Below are positions 36,246 to 43,431 of a stretch of DNA of 64,000 nucleotides, piece after piece. A program made the position numbers and the translations under genes. The stretch comes from Hymenobacter lapidiphilus (lineage in GTDB: Bacteria; Bacteroidota; Bacteroidia; Cytophagales; Hymenobacteraceae). Under the pieces are notes generated by a model, which was given only the letters and a program-made list of their open reading frames with translations, was not told the DNA's origin and made no database searches. Positions within the stretch are counted from its first letter, which is position 1. Each line of letters begins with the position of its first letter. The stretch is taken from positions 1-64,000 of the forward strand of contig NZ_JABKAU010000001.1 of NCBI RefSeq assembly GCF_013377885.1, read 5' to 3'.

Positions 36246-36351
36246 CGTCATGCTGAGGGAAGCTGAGGTATCGCTACCGCCTCGCTGAAATGCGATGCAA
36301 TTGTTAGTGCAGCGAAGCGGTAGCGATGCTTCGGCTGCGCTCAGCATGACA
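36246..36351. repeat. REP-like palindrome (GTCATGCTGA type), diverged left arm
   Basis: Ends GTCATGCTGAG and CTCAGCATGAC, with inner TATCGCTACCGC/GCGGTAGCGATG. The left arm has a small rearrangement (GGGAAGCTGAGG) so pairing is imperfect. It occupies the 365-bp gap between the divergent accC and serine palmitoyltransferase genes, upstream of the latter's promoter. The rest of the gap shows nothing else. Confidence 0.8.
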
Positions 36352-36440
36352 TTTCTATAGGGTAATTGTTAGTGTTCTGACACCCAAAGAAACGACCTTC
36401 CGGGCGCACCAAAAAACGGACAGGCTGAATTCAACTGGCG

Positions 36441-36471
36441 TTGGATACCTTGCGGCGAAGGGTTACCTTTG
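36441..36471 (+). promoter_or_regulatory. Promoter of the serine palmitoyltransferase gene
   Basis: TTG (36441-36443), 20-nt spacer, TACCTTTG (36464-36471): exact Bacteroidota consensus and spacing. It shows that transcription starts near 36478, so coding sequence before that point is excluded. Confidence 0.7.
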
Positions 36472-36557
36472 CGGATTGCCATAACTTTGTACATATACCG
36501 GTGGTTAAGGTCGCAATTAACCCCGTCGTTTCCGTTTCACATTCAACCCGTTCCCTC

Positions 36558-37808
36558 GTGGATCTATTTGAAAAGATTGCCGCCAACCGCGGCCCGCTGG
36601 GCACCCACTCGAGCTACGCGCACGGCTATTTCGCTTTCCCTAAGTTGGAAGGTGAAATCAAGCCCCGCATGATTTTCCGCGGTAAAGAGGTGCTTACCTG
36701 GAGCCTGAACAATTACCTGGGCCTGGCCAACCACCCCGAAGTACGCCGCGCCGACGCTGAGGCCGCCGCCGACTTCGGCATGGCCCTGCCCATGGGGGCC
36801 CGCATGATGTCGGGCAACTCCAACCTGCACGAGCAGCTGGAAAACGAGCTGGCCGAGTTTGTGGGCAAGCCCGACTGCATGCTGCTCAACTTCGGTTACC
36901 AGGGCGTAGTGTCGATTATCGATGCTATGGTAGGCCGCCACGACGTGATTGTGTACGACGCCGAGTCGCATGCCTGTATCATTGATGGCGTGCGCCTGCA
37001 CGCCGGCAAGCGCTTTGTGTACGTACACAACGACATGGCCGGCCTCGAGAAGCAACTTGAGCGGGCTCAGCGTATCACCGACGTAAGCGGTGGCGGCATT
37101 CTGGTTATCACCGAGGGTGTATTCGGCATGTCGGGCAACCAGGGCGACCTGCGCGGGGTGCTCAAGCTGAAGGAGAAATTCCAGTTCCGTTTGTTCGTGG
37201 ATGATGCCCACGGCTTCGGCACAATGGGCGCTACGGGCGCTGGAACGGGCGAAGAACAGGGTGTGCAGGACGGCATCGACCTTTATTTTTCGACCTTCGC
37301 CAAGAGCATGGCCAGCATCGGCGCGTTCGTAGCGGGTCCTGAGAACGTAATTGAATATTTGCGCTACAACATGCGTAGCCAGATTTTCGCCAAAAGCCTG
37401 CCCATGCCGCTGGTAGTGGGGGGGCTCAAGCGGCTGGAGCTGTTGCGCACCAAGCCCGAGCTAAAGGATAACCTCTGGACCATTGTACGGGCCCTGCAGA
37501 GTGGCCTGCGTGAGAAAGGCTTCAACCTGGGCACTACTTCCTCGCCCGTAACGCCGGTAATGCTGGCCGGCCAGATTGGCGACGCGGTGCAGATAACCTT
37601 CGATTTACGCGAGAATTACGGCATTTTCTGCTCTATCGTGGTGTATCCGGTGGTTCCGAAAGACGTCATCATGCTGCGCCTCATCCCAACGGCGGTGCAC
37701 ACGCTCGACGACGTGGAGCAGACCATCAAAGCCTTTGAGATAGTGCAGGAAAAGCTTTCGAAAGGGCTTTATTCCAAAACTGAAGCGCCTGTCTGGCTGA
37801 CAGAGTAG
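36558..37808 (+). CDS. spt: Serine palmitoyltransferase-like alpha-oxoamine synthase
   Basis: 416 residues from GTG 36558 (read MDLFEKIAANRGPLGTHSSY), the family's usual N-terminus. PLP-dependent fold type I: LNNYLGLANHPEV, NFGYQGVVSIIDAM, DAESHACIIDGVRLHAG (His stacking on PLP), DDAHGFGTMG (Asp) and the STFAKSMASIGAF lysine for the Schiff base. It condenses serine with an acyl-CoA to 3-ketosphinganine, the first step of sphingolipid synthesis. AONS/KBL activity is the alternative; Bacteroidota context favours SPT. An upstream in-frame TTG at 36441 lies in the promoter. Confidence 0.88.
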   Translation: MDLFEKIAANRGPLGTHSSYAHGYFAFPKLEGEIKPRMIFRGKEVLTWSLNNYLGLANHPEVRRADAEAAADFGMALPMGARMMSGNSNLHEQLENELAEFVGKPDCMLLNFGYQGVVSIIDAMVGRHDVIVYDAESHACIIDGVRLHAGKRFVYVHNDMAGLEKQLERAQRITDVSGGGILVITEGVFGMSGNQGDLRGVLKLKEKFQFRLFVDDAHGFGTMGATGAGTGEEQGVQDGIDLYFSTFAKSMASIGAFVAGPENVIEYLRYNMRSQIFAKSLPMPLVVGGLKRLELLRTKPELKDNLWTIVRALQSGLREKGFNLGTTSSPVTPVMLAGQIGDAVQITFDLRENYGIFCSIVVYPVVPKDVIMLRLIPTAVHTLDDVEQTIKAFEIVQEKLSKGLYSKTEAPVWLTE

Positions 37809-37820
37809 CTTCATCCCGCC

Positions 37821-37867
37821 TAAATGCAAAAGCCAGTTTCCGACCCGGAAGCTGGCTTTTGCATTTA
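37821..37867 (+). terminator. Terminator after serine palmitoyltransferase
   Basis: 16-bp perfect stem TAAATGCAAAAGCCAG/CTGGCTTTTGCATTTA with inner TTCC/GGAA pairing. Symmetrical, so it can act on either strand. Confidence 0.8.
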
Positions 37868-37977
37868 GTACTTTATAAAGACAGGCTTGCCGCTCTTCGG
37901 GGCTATATGGGTGGGGTATTGGATCAAAAACGCCTTCATGAGGCCGTAATGGGGGTTTGAGAAAAAAACTTTGCAAG

Positions 37978-38007
37978 TTGCTTGTATTTGAAATCCCTGT
38001 ATATTGT
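37978..38007 (+). promoter_or_regulatory. Possible promoter of the histone H1-like gene
   Basis: TTG (37978-37980), 19-nt spacer, TATATTGT (38000-38007), near the TAnnTTTG consensus, 40 bp before the ATG. Confidence 0.4.
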
Positions 38008-38047
38008 GACCGAATCTTTTCTCTTCCACACCACATACCCCCTCCCA

Positions 38048-38296
38048 ATGAGCAATTTTAGCAAACTGAAGGACCTCGTAATGTCGCTCGAAGGTGACTT
38101 CGAGAAGTTCTACGACAAGCAGAACTCGGCCGCTGGTACCCGCGTGCGCAAAGGCATGCAGGAGCTGAAGAACATGGCCCAGGAAATCCGCACCGAGGTG
38201 CAGAACAAGAAGAACGATGCTCCAGCCGCTCCGGCTGCTGCTAAGAAAGCTGCTCCGGCTGCCGCCAAGAAGGCTGCTCCTGCCAAGAAGAAGTAA
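38048..38296 (+). CDS. Histone H1-like protein (Hc1 family)
   Basis: 82 residues from ATG 38048 (MSNFSKLKDLVMSLEGDFEK). An N-terminal helix of about 50 residues is followed by a Lys/Ala/Pro tail with repeated AAKKAAPA units. Resembles Hc1/H1-like nucleoid proteins of Bacteroidota and Chlamydiae, which bind DNA non-specifically. Followed by a terminator. Confidence 0.85.
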   Translation: MSNFSKLKDLVMSLEGDFEKFYDKQNSAAGTRVRKGMQELKNMAQEIRTEVQNKKNDAPAAPAAAKKAAPAAAKKAAPAKKK

Positions 38297-38330
38297 GTAG
38301 CCCGGCCGCTTGCGGCTGTTGGTATACCAA

Positions 38331-38367
38331 AAGAGGCCCCGCCAAAATTCGGCAGGGCCTCTTTTTT
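38331..38367 (+). terminator. Terminator after the histone H1-like gene
   Basis: AGAGGCCC and GCC pair with GGC and GGGCCTCT, followed by TTTTTT. Confidence 0.9.
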
Positions 38368-38468
38368 GTGCTTCGGGCTTCGTGGGTAGTGCCTAGGTCG
38401 GCTCCTCATCTTGGGCCCCAACTACGAAGTGCCATTGACTTGGCCCCAACTACGAAGCGCTGACCCAG

Positions 38469-39998
38469 CTACACCAGCTTTAGCAGGAAGTAGTTCTTCT
38501 TGCCCTTCTGAGCCACGATGTACTGACCCAGCAGGGGCGTTACGTCGGTGGCCAGCTGCTCGGGGGCGGCTTTTTCGCGGTTTAAGCTCACGCCGCCGGC
38601 CTGCATCATTTTGCGGGCCTCGCCTTTGGAGGGGAAGATGACGCCGCCGGTAGCCTCGCTCAGCAGACTGATGACGTTCATTTCGGCCAGGTCGGCGCGG
38701 GGCACTTCTACGCGGGGCACCCCGGCAAACACATCGAGCAGGGTGGCTTCATCGAGCGAGGCCAGCTCGCCGCCACCGAACAACACCTGCGAGGCGGCTA
38801 AGGCGGCCTCATAGGCGGCAGGGCCGTGCACACGGGTGGTTACCTGCTCGGCCAGGGCCTTCTGCAGGATGCGCTTGTGCGGGGCCTCGGCATGCTCAGC
38901 TTCGAGGGCCTCAATTTCTTCCTTGGTCAGCAACGTGAACACGCGGATGAGGCGGGGCACGTCGGCGTCGGCGGCGTTGAGGAAGAACTGGTAGAACTGA
39001 TAGGGGCTCGTCAGGGAGCCGTCGAGCCACACAGTGCCGGTTTCGCTCTTGCCGTACTTGGTCCCATCGGCCTTGGTGATGAGCTGGCCGGTGAGGGCAT
39101 AGGCTTTGGCGGGCTGTTGTGCGCCTTCGGTCAGCTCGCCACCCATGCGGCGGATGAGCTCGGTGCCGGTTGTGATGTTGCCCCACTGGTCGGAGGCGCC
39201 CATTTGCAGGGTGCAGCCGTAGGTGCGGAACAGGTGCACGAAATCGTAACCCTGCAGCAGCTGGTAGCTGAACTCGGTGTAGCTCAGTCCTGATTCTTCT
39301 AAATTCTCCCAGATACCTCCTTTGAAGACCTCACCGAACTCTTCGCTTTTCTTTTCGAAATCTGGCTCTGTCAGCTTTTGAGTTAAGGCTAAAATTCCGC
39401 GTGCAAATTGAAGTTCTTTAATAGCTTCATCTATCTGGCCTTCACCAATTAACTCAATAGCATCATCTAAATACGTAGATGCTTTGTCGGTAATATCATT
39501 GATTCTGCCAACCGTTTTAGTGATACCTATCCTTTTTTGGACGGAATCCTTGGCCATCATGTAATTTACCGTCAGGTGCTTGCCCACCTCGCGCAGGAAG
39601 CCTAGGAAGCCGAAGTCTTTGAACCAGTCGTAGTTGTTGACCACCAGTGCGCCGGTGGGCGAGTCGTCGAACACCAGAAATTTCTCCAGCTGGGCTTGGA
39701 TGCCGGCTTGGTTGCGGCGCAGGGCTTCCTCATCGAGCAGGTTGCGTTCGGCCGATTTGCCCGAGGGGTCGCCAATCATGCCGGTAGCGCCGCCTACCAG
39801 GGCCATGGGCCGGTGGCCGGCGCGCTGCAGGTGCACCAGCAGCATAATGGTGGCCAGGTTGCCGATGTGCAGCGAGGGCGCAGTCGGGTCGAAGCCGATG
39901 TAGCCGGTGATGGGGGCCGCCGTGCGCAGGTGCTCTTCGGTGCCGGGCATCATGTCGTGAAACATGCCGCGCCAGCGCAGTTCGTTTATTAAATCCAC
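38469..39998 (-). CDS. tyrS: Tyrosyl-tRNA synthetase with a 78-residue low-GC insertion
   Basis: 509 residues from GTG 39998 (read [20 protein letters not shown]), the family start. Class I core: [14 protein letters not shown] (HIGH-like), [63 protein letters not shown], and [14 protein letters not shown] (KMSKS-like). C-terminal S4-like domain. Normal enzymes pass directly from SVQKRI to the [10 protein letters not shown] equivalent; here 78 residues (39294-39527) are inserted in frame, explaining a length above the usual 420-430. The insert is about 39% GC against 55-68% in flanks. The start codon lies in a stutter repeat arm shared with holA. Confidence 0.93.
   Translation of the reverse strand: MDLINELRWRGMFHDMMPGTEEHLRTAAPITGYIGFDPTAPSLHIGNLATIMLLVHLQRAGHRPMALVGGATGMIGDPSGKSAERNLLDEEALRRNQAGIQAQLEKFLVFDDSPTGALVVNNYDWFKDFGFLGFLREVGKHLTVNYMMAKDSVQKRIGITKTVGRINDITDKASTYLDDAIELIGEGQIDEAIKELQFARGILALTQKLTEPDFEKKSEEFGEVFKGGIWENLEESGLSYTEFSYQLLQGYDFVHLFRTYGCTLQMGASDQWGNITTGTELIRRMGGELTEGAQQPAKAYALTGQLITKADGTKYGKSETGTVWLDGSLTSPYQFYQFFLNAADADVPRLIRVFTLLTKEEIEALEAEHAEAPHKRILQKALAEQVTTRVHGPAAYEAALAASQVLFGGGELASLDEATLLDVFAGVPRVEVPRADLAEMNVISLLSEATGGVIFPSKGEARKMMQAGGVSLNREKAAPEQLATDVTPLLGQYIVAQKGKKNYFLLKLV
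39294..39527 (-). other. AT-rich in-frame insertion within tyrS
   Basis: 234 nt (78 codons) between the codons for SVQKRI and SGLSYTEF. Hand count over 39301-39540 gives about 39% GC. It uses TTA, ATA, AGA and AGG codons that neighbours avoid. The predicted peptide is helical and charged ([40 protein letters not shown]). No intein splice motifs, no direct or inverted terminal repeats seen. Origin unknown. Confidence 0.8.
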
Positions 39999-40081
39999 TG
40001 GGTGAATGAGTGAAGGAATGAATGAGTGACTCCGATAGCCAAGGTATGAGGCCGTAAAGGTACTACCTGACCGATACCGCC

Positions 40082-40169
40082 TGTCATCCTGATGGAGCAA
40101 AGGACTTGGAAAGAAGCGCCCCTCAAATAACACCTTCTGAATAGGTCCTTCGCAAGCTCAGGATGACAG
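40082..40169. repeat. REP-like palindrome (GTCATCCTGA type), eroded
   Basis: TGTCATCCTGA at 40082 and its complement TCAGGATGACA ending at 40168, with AAAGGACTT/AGGTCCTT inside; the loop and inner stem have decayed. Same subfamily as the copies at 57787 and 58524. Confidence 0.75.
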
Positions 40170-40177
40170 TATCTTTG
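40170..40177 (+). promoter_or_regulatory. holA promoter -7 box
   Basis: TATCTTTG, exact TAnnTTTG match, 33 bp before the TTG start. The box overlaps the end of the REP-like palindrome. No clear -33 TTG. Confidence 0.5.
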
Positions 40178-40210
40178 CCGCACCCATTCACTCCTTTACT
40201 CCTTTACTCA

Positions 40211-41284
40211 TTGAACGCCTCGCCCGACGAAATCCTGGCTCAGCTTAAGCAGCGGCAGTTTGTGCCCGTGTACTTTTTGCAGGGCGAGGAGTCGTACTAC
40301 ATCGACTTGGTGGCCGATTTGCTGGAAAAGCACGTGCTGCCCGAGGCCGACAAGGGCTTCAACCAGGTGGTGCTGTATGGCAAGGATACCGACGTGGCCG
40401 GCATTCTGGGCCAGGCCAAGCGCTACCCCATGATGGCCGAGCGCTCGGTGGTTATTGTGAAGGAGGCGCAGGCGGTGGCCGACTTGGAGAACGATAAGGC
40501 CTGGCCCTTTCTGGAAGCCTACCTCAAAAACCCGCTGCAAAGCACCGTGCTGGTGTTCTGCTATAAGCACAAAACCCTCGACGCCCGCAAAAAGCTGGGT
40601 AAGCTGCTGGCCGGCGACAAGAAAACGCCCGCGCCCGCCGGCACCGTGTTGCTCACCAGTAAAAAGCTCTACGACAACCAGGTAATTCCCTGGCTTACGG
40701 CCTATGTACGCAGCAAGGGCCAGCAGATTACGCCCCAGGCCACCAGCATGCTGGCCGAGTACATCGGCGGCGAGCTGAGCCGGCTAACCAATGAGGTGGA
40801 CAAGATGCTGCTCAACCTGCTGCCCGGCCACAGTATCGACGAAGACCTGGTGCAGCGCATGGTGGGCATCAGCAAGGACTACAACATCTTCGAGCTGCAG
40901 AGTGCGTTGGTGCGTCGCGACGTGCTCAAGGCGAACCGTATCCTGATGTATTTCGAGGCCAATCCCAAAAACAACCCCATCATCCCCAACCTCACGCTGC
41001 TGTTCAACTTCTTCTCGCGGCTGCTGGCCCTGCATCAGCTAAATAACCCCAGCGAAGCCGACTGGCTGAAAATGGGCCTGCGCTTCCCCATCCAGCGCCG
41101 CGACTACCAGACCGGCCTCAAGGTGTTCGACTTCGGCCGCTGCCGCGACATCGTGCACCTCATCCGCCGCGCCGACACCCAGAGCAAAGGCATCGATTCG
41201 GGCTCGATGAGCGACGGCGAAATCCTGCGCGAACTGGTGTGGCTGGTGCTGCACCCCGTGCCGCTGCACGCCGTAACGGGGTAG
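40211..41284 (+). CDS. holA: DNA polymerase III subunit delta
   Basis: 357 residues from TTG 40211 (read MNASPDEILAQLKQRQFVPV), chosen because the -7 box lies downstream of the only ATG (40163). AAA+-like N-terminal fold VYFLQGEESYYIDLVADLLE, domain 2 (SVVIVKEAQAV), ISKDYNIFELQSALVRRDVLKANRI and the C-terminal collar domain. Delta opens the beta clamp in the clamp loader. Length is usual. Confidence 0.9.
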   Translation: MNASPDEILAQLKQRQFVPVYFLQGEESYYIDLVADLLEKHVLPEADKGFNQVVLYGKDTDVAGILGQAKRYPMMAERSVVIVKEAQAVADLENDKAWPFLEAYLKNPLQSTVLVFCYKHKTLDARKKLGKLLAGDKKTPAPAGTVLLTSKKLYDNQVIPWLTAYVRSKGQQITPQATSMLAEYIGGELSRLTNEVDKMLLNLLPGHSIDEDLVQRMVGISKDYNIFELQSALVRRDVLKANRILMYFEANPKNNPIIPNLTLLFNFFSRLLALHQLNNPSEADWLKMGLRFPIQRRDYQTGLKVFDFGRCRDIVHLIRRADTQSKGIDSGSMSDGEILRELVWLVLHPVPLHAVTG

Positions 41285-41295
41285 GGGCCCGCCGT

Positions 41296-41847
41296 ATGTT
41301 GGTTTCGCTCTCAATGCCTATGTCGGCCTTCTCCAATTTGCAGCCCCGCCTGTTCGATACCCCCGCCCGCCGCTTGGTGGGCCAGTGCCTCGTTATGTCG
41401 CGCGAGCACGACCGGACGCCGGAGTTGTGGCGGGCCTTCATGCCGCGCCGCCGGGAAATCGAGCAGCCCGTCGGCCCCAATTTATTTTCGGTGACGCAGT
41501 ACCCGCCTGCGTATTTCGCTTCCTACTCGCCGCGTACCGAGTTTTGCAAGTGGGCGGCCCTGGAAGTGCCGCTTGCAACCCCGGTGCCACCGCTCATGCA
41601 GGCCCTGGCAGTGCCCGCCGGCCGCTACGCCATCTTCGACTACCGGGGCTCCAGCCTCAACCCGCGCATCTTTCAGGCTATTCTGACGGAATGGCTGCCC
41701 GCTTCGGGCTGGCAGCTCGACAACGCCCGCCCGCACCTGGAGGTGCTGGGCCCCGGCTACCGCAACGCCGACCCCAACTCGGAAGAGGAAATCTGGCTGC
41801 CCGTGCGCCCGCCTGTTGCCACTCAAGCAGCGCCGCACATGAGGTGA
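41296..41847 (+). CDS. GyrI-like effector-binding domain protein
   Basis: 183 residues from ATG 41296; a second Met six codons later is possible. MSREHDRTPELWRAFMPRRREI, FSVTQYPPAYFASYSPRTEF, YAIFDYRGSSLNPRIFQAIL and the terminal EIWLPVRP are the strand-helix pattern of GyrI-like/AraC effector-binding domains, without any DNA-binding part. Ligand unknown. It starts 11 bp after holA, so the two are probably co-transcribed. Confidence 0.82.
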   Translation: MLVSLSMPMSAFSNLQPRLFDTPARRLVGQCLVMSREHDRTPELWRAFMPRRREIEQPVGPNLFSVTQYPPAYFASYSPRTEFCKWAALEVPLATPVPPLMQALAVPAGRYAIFDYRGSSLNPRIFQAILTEWLPASGWQLDNARPHLEVLGPGYRNADPNSEEEIWLPVRPPVATQAAPHMR

Positions 41848-41858
41848 CCGGAACCAAC

Positions 41859-41891
41859 GGAAATATTTCCACGTTTAATGGAAATATTTCC
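41859..41891 (+). promoter_or_regulatory. Two-copy palindromic operator of the RES-Xre operon
   Basis: GGAAATATTTCC occurs twice (41859-41870 and 41880-41891), each a perfect 12-bp palindrome, centres 21 bp apart, that is on the same DNA face. TAGCTTCG at 41893-41900 is one mismatch from TAnnTTTG and lies directly after the second copy, 20 bp before the antitoxin ATG. Binding by the Xre antitoxin would occlude the promoter; autoregulation is inferred from RES-Xre systems. Confidence 0.75.
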
Positions 41892-41919
41892 CTAGCTTCG
41901 TTCCGCTAATTCCTCTGCC

Positions 41920-42381
41920 ATGCCTGCTACTGCTCAACAACCCCCGATTACGGCGCCGCTGCCAGCTGCTTTGCGGAAGAAGTGGGCTGCCTGGGGCCGC
42001 ACCGGGCAGGATGCCTACGCCCTGGTGATGGAGGCCCGCAAGGGCGTGCCGGCCGCCATGGCGTTTGAGGTGGCCGCGGCCTATCAGCTACAGACGCCCG
42101 AGCTGGAGGCCATCTACGAGCTGTCGACCAAAACCCTGCGCACCTACTCGCAGGAAAACCGGGTGCTTAGTGCCGCCCGTAGCGAAAAGACGCTCAAAAT
42201 CATCAGCCTCTACCAGCGCGGTATGGAGGTATTCGGCGAACCAGCGGCTTTTTTGCGCTGGCTGGCCAAGCCCGCCCACGGCCTCGACCAGGAGGTGCCC
42301 CTGCGGCTGCTCGAAACCAGTGGCGGCATCGATTTGGTGGCCGAGGAGCTGGCCCGCATCGCCTACGGCGACTTGTCGTAG
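41920..42381 (+). CDS. Xre/MbcA/ParS-type antitoxin of a RES-Xre system
   Basis: 153 residues. An N-terminal HTH-like helical region (AFEVAAAYQLQTPELEAIYE...SQENRVLSAARSEKTLKIIS) is followed by the C-terminal toxin-binding DUF2384 domain: EVFGEPAAFLRWLAKPAHGL, PLRLLETSGGIDLVAEELARIAYG. It neutralises the RES toxin and probably represses its own promoter through the paired palindromes just upstream. The toxin gene starts 15 bp after its stop. Confidence 0.92.
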   Translation: MPATAQQPPITAPLPAALRKKWAAWGRTGQDAYALVMEARKGVPAAMAFEVAAAYQLQTPELEAIYELSTKTLRTYSQENRVLSAARSEKTLKIISLYQRGMEVFGEPAAFLRWLAKPAHGLDQEVPLRLLETSGGIDLVAEELARIAYGDLS

Positions 42382-42396
42382 TCTGAAGCCGCTGTT

Positions 42397-42858
42397 ATGC
42401 TGGTGTATCGTATCTGCCTGGCCAAGTATGCCGACGACCTGTTCGCCTCGGGCTACCGGGCCCGCTGGAATTACCGCGACCAGTTCGTGATTTACACAGC
42501 TGCCAGCCGGGCCCTGGCCTGCCTCGAAAACGTGGTGCATCGGAGTGGAGAAGGACTCAACGACTTGTTTCGGGTGCTGGTAATCGAGATTCCCGACGAT
42601 TTGCCAATGGAGGAAATCGGCCCTGGGCAGCTACCGCCCGACTGGGAGGGGGCCAGCCGCTACGCCGTCTGCCAGCCGCTGGGCGATGCCTGGTACCGCC
42701 GCCGTAGCGCGGCCGTGCTGCGGGTGCCTTCGTCCATCGTGCCCGAAGAGTTCAACTACATCCTACACAGCCGCCACCCCGATTTCAAGCGCATCCGGAT
42801 TGTGCGCCGGGAGGAGTTCCGGTTCGATACGCGTATCAAAGCCGACAACGCCACCTGA
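42397..42858 (+). CDS. RES-domain toxin (NAD+-degrading family)
   Basis: 153 residues, RES domain: LVYRICLAKYADDLFASGYR with the family Arg, RARWNYRDQFVIYTAASRAL followed by ACLENVVH (the conserved Glu), and the later VPSSIVPEEFNYILHSRHPDF. RES toxins such as MbcT and those of Pseudomonas and Photorhabdus deplete cellular NAD+; established for the family. Length is usual, and no stop or frameshift is seen, so the module looks intact. Confidence 0.92.
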   Translation: MLVYRICLAKYADDLFASGYRARWNYRDQFVIYTAASRALACLENVVHRSGEGLNDLFRVLVIEIPDDLPMEEIGPGQLPPDWEGASRYAVCQPLGDAWYRRRSAAVLRVPSSIVPEEFNYILHSRHPDFKRIRIVRREEFRFDTRIKADNAT

Positions 42859-42873
42859 AAGCGGGCAGCCCGC

Positions 42874-42881
42874 TACCTTTA
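42874..42881 (+). promoter_or_regulatory. Possible -7 box before a small hypothetical gene
   Basis: TACCTTTA, one mismatch from TAnnTTTG, 32 bp before the ATG at 42913. Confidence 0.35.
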
Positions 42882-42912
42882 GTTCTTCTGCTTACTCCTT
42901 GCCTTGCCCGTT

Positions 42913-43179
42913 ATGCAGGTTCTCGATATCATCTCCCTCTCGCCCCAGGAAACCCTGCTGGTGGGCTACCCGACTGAAACCCTGCAGCCCGGCCCCTGGG
43001 AGCTGCGCCGCAACGGCGAGCTGGTGGCCACCGTGGACGTAACCGGCCAGGCCGAAACCGAGGCCGGCCAGAAAGGCAAGCTGGCTCCTCCCGGCGTGGT
43101 GATGTGCCGCGGTCAGGTCGATAAGAAACGCTTCGATTTCACTCGCGACGAGGTGACGCTGGTACGGGCAGGCCAGTAA
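42913..43179 (+). CDS. Small hypothetical protein
   Basis: 88 residues from ATG 42913 (MQVLDIISLSPQETLLVGYP). Not recognised. Predicted mainly beta with a short tail; no signal peptide, no membrane segment. It follows the RES toxin by 54 bp but has its own promoter-like box, so it need not belong to the toxin-antitoxin operon. Confidence 0.6.
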   Translation: MQVLDIISLSPQETLLVGYPTETLQPGPWELRRNGELVATVDVTGQAETEAGQKGKLAPPGVVMCRGQVDKKRFDFTRDEVTLVRAGQ

Positions 43180-43212
43180 GGTGAGCCTGTCGGGGCCGTT
43201 AACCCTGACATT

Positions 43213-43313
43213 GAAGCTGTTTAGGAAGTACCCGGAATCAATTAGAACGTCATGCTTCGGCTACGCGGACGCCAGATGAAGCATGACGTTCTTTTGACTT
43301 TCTAAACAGCTTC
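43213..43313. repeat. MITE-like element with GAAGCTGTTTAG ends and GTCATGC core
   Basis: 101 bp. Terminal inverted repeats GAAGCTGTTTAGGAAGT (43213-43229) and ACTTTCTAAACAGCTTC (43297-43313), then ACGTCATGCTTC/GAAGCATGACGT in the core. A second copy at 62568-62719 has the same ends and the same subterminal segment (GGAATCAnTTAG) but in reverse orientation and with a longer core palindrome. Confidence 0.8.
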
Positions 43314-43431
43314 ATTGTTAGCCCACCGGCCAATCTACAGTCAGGTTAGCTGCGGGAAGTACTGCTGGTAGGGCTTGTAACTGACTATAGAGGCGATACG
43401 GCCGCTTCTCTTGAAAACTACCCGCCCAGTA

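Larger units (their letters stand above)
40000..40213. repeat. Nested inverted repeat: GAATGAGTGA arms outside a REP-like palindrome
   Basis: Left arm 40000-40030 (GGTGAATGAGTGAAGGAATG and a further copy); inverted right arm 40181-40213 (CACCCATTCACTCC, CTTTACTC twice). The left arm abuts the tyrS GTG and the right arm contains the holA TTG, so both start regions lie in the outer arms of one structure. The palindrome at 40082-40169 is nested inside. Confidence 0.65.

Noticed and set aside
36441..36557. N-terminal extension of serine palmitoyltransferase from TTG 36441
   Set aside because: The region contains a consensus promoter, and the extra residues have no counterpart in the family.
39294..39527. 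Intein or intron in tyrS
   Set aside because: No intein N-terminal Cys/Ser block or terminal HN, far too short, and the insert is translatable without splicing; no intron-like structure noticed.
40083..40210. Longer N-termini for tyrS (to 40133) and holA (from 40163)
   Set aside because: Both would translate repeat DNA; family starts fit GTG 39998 and TTG 40211.
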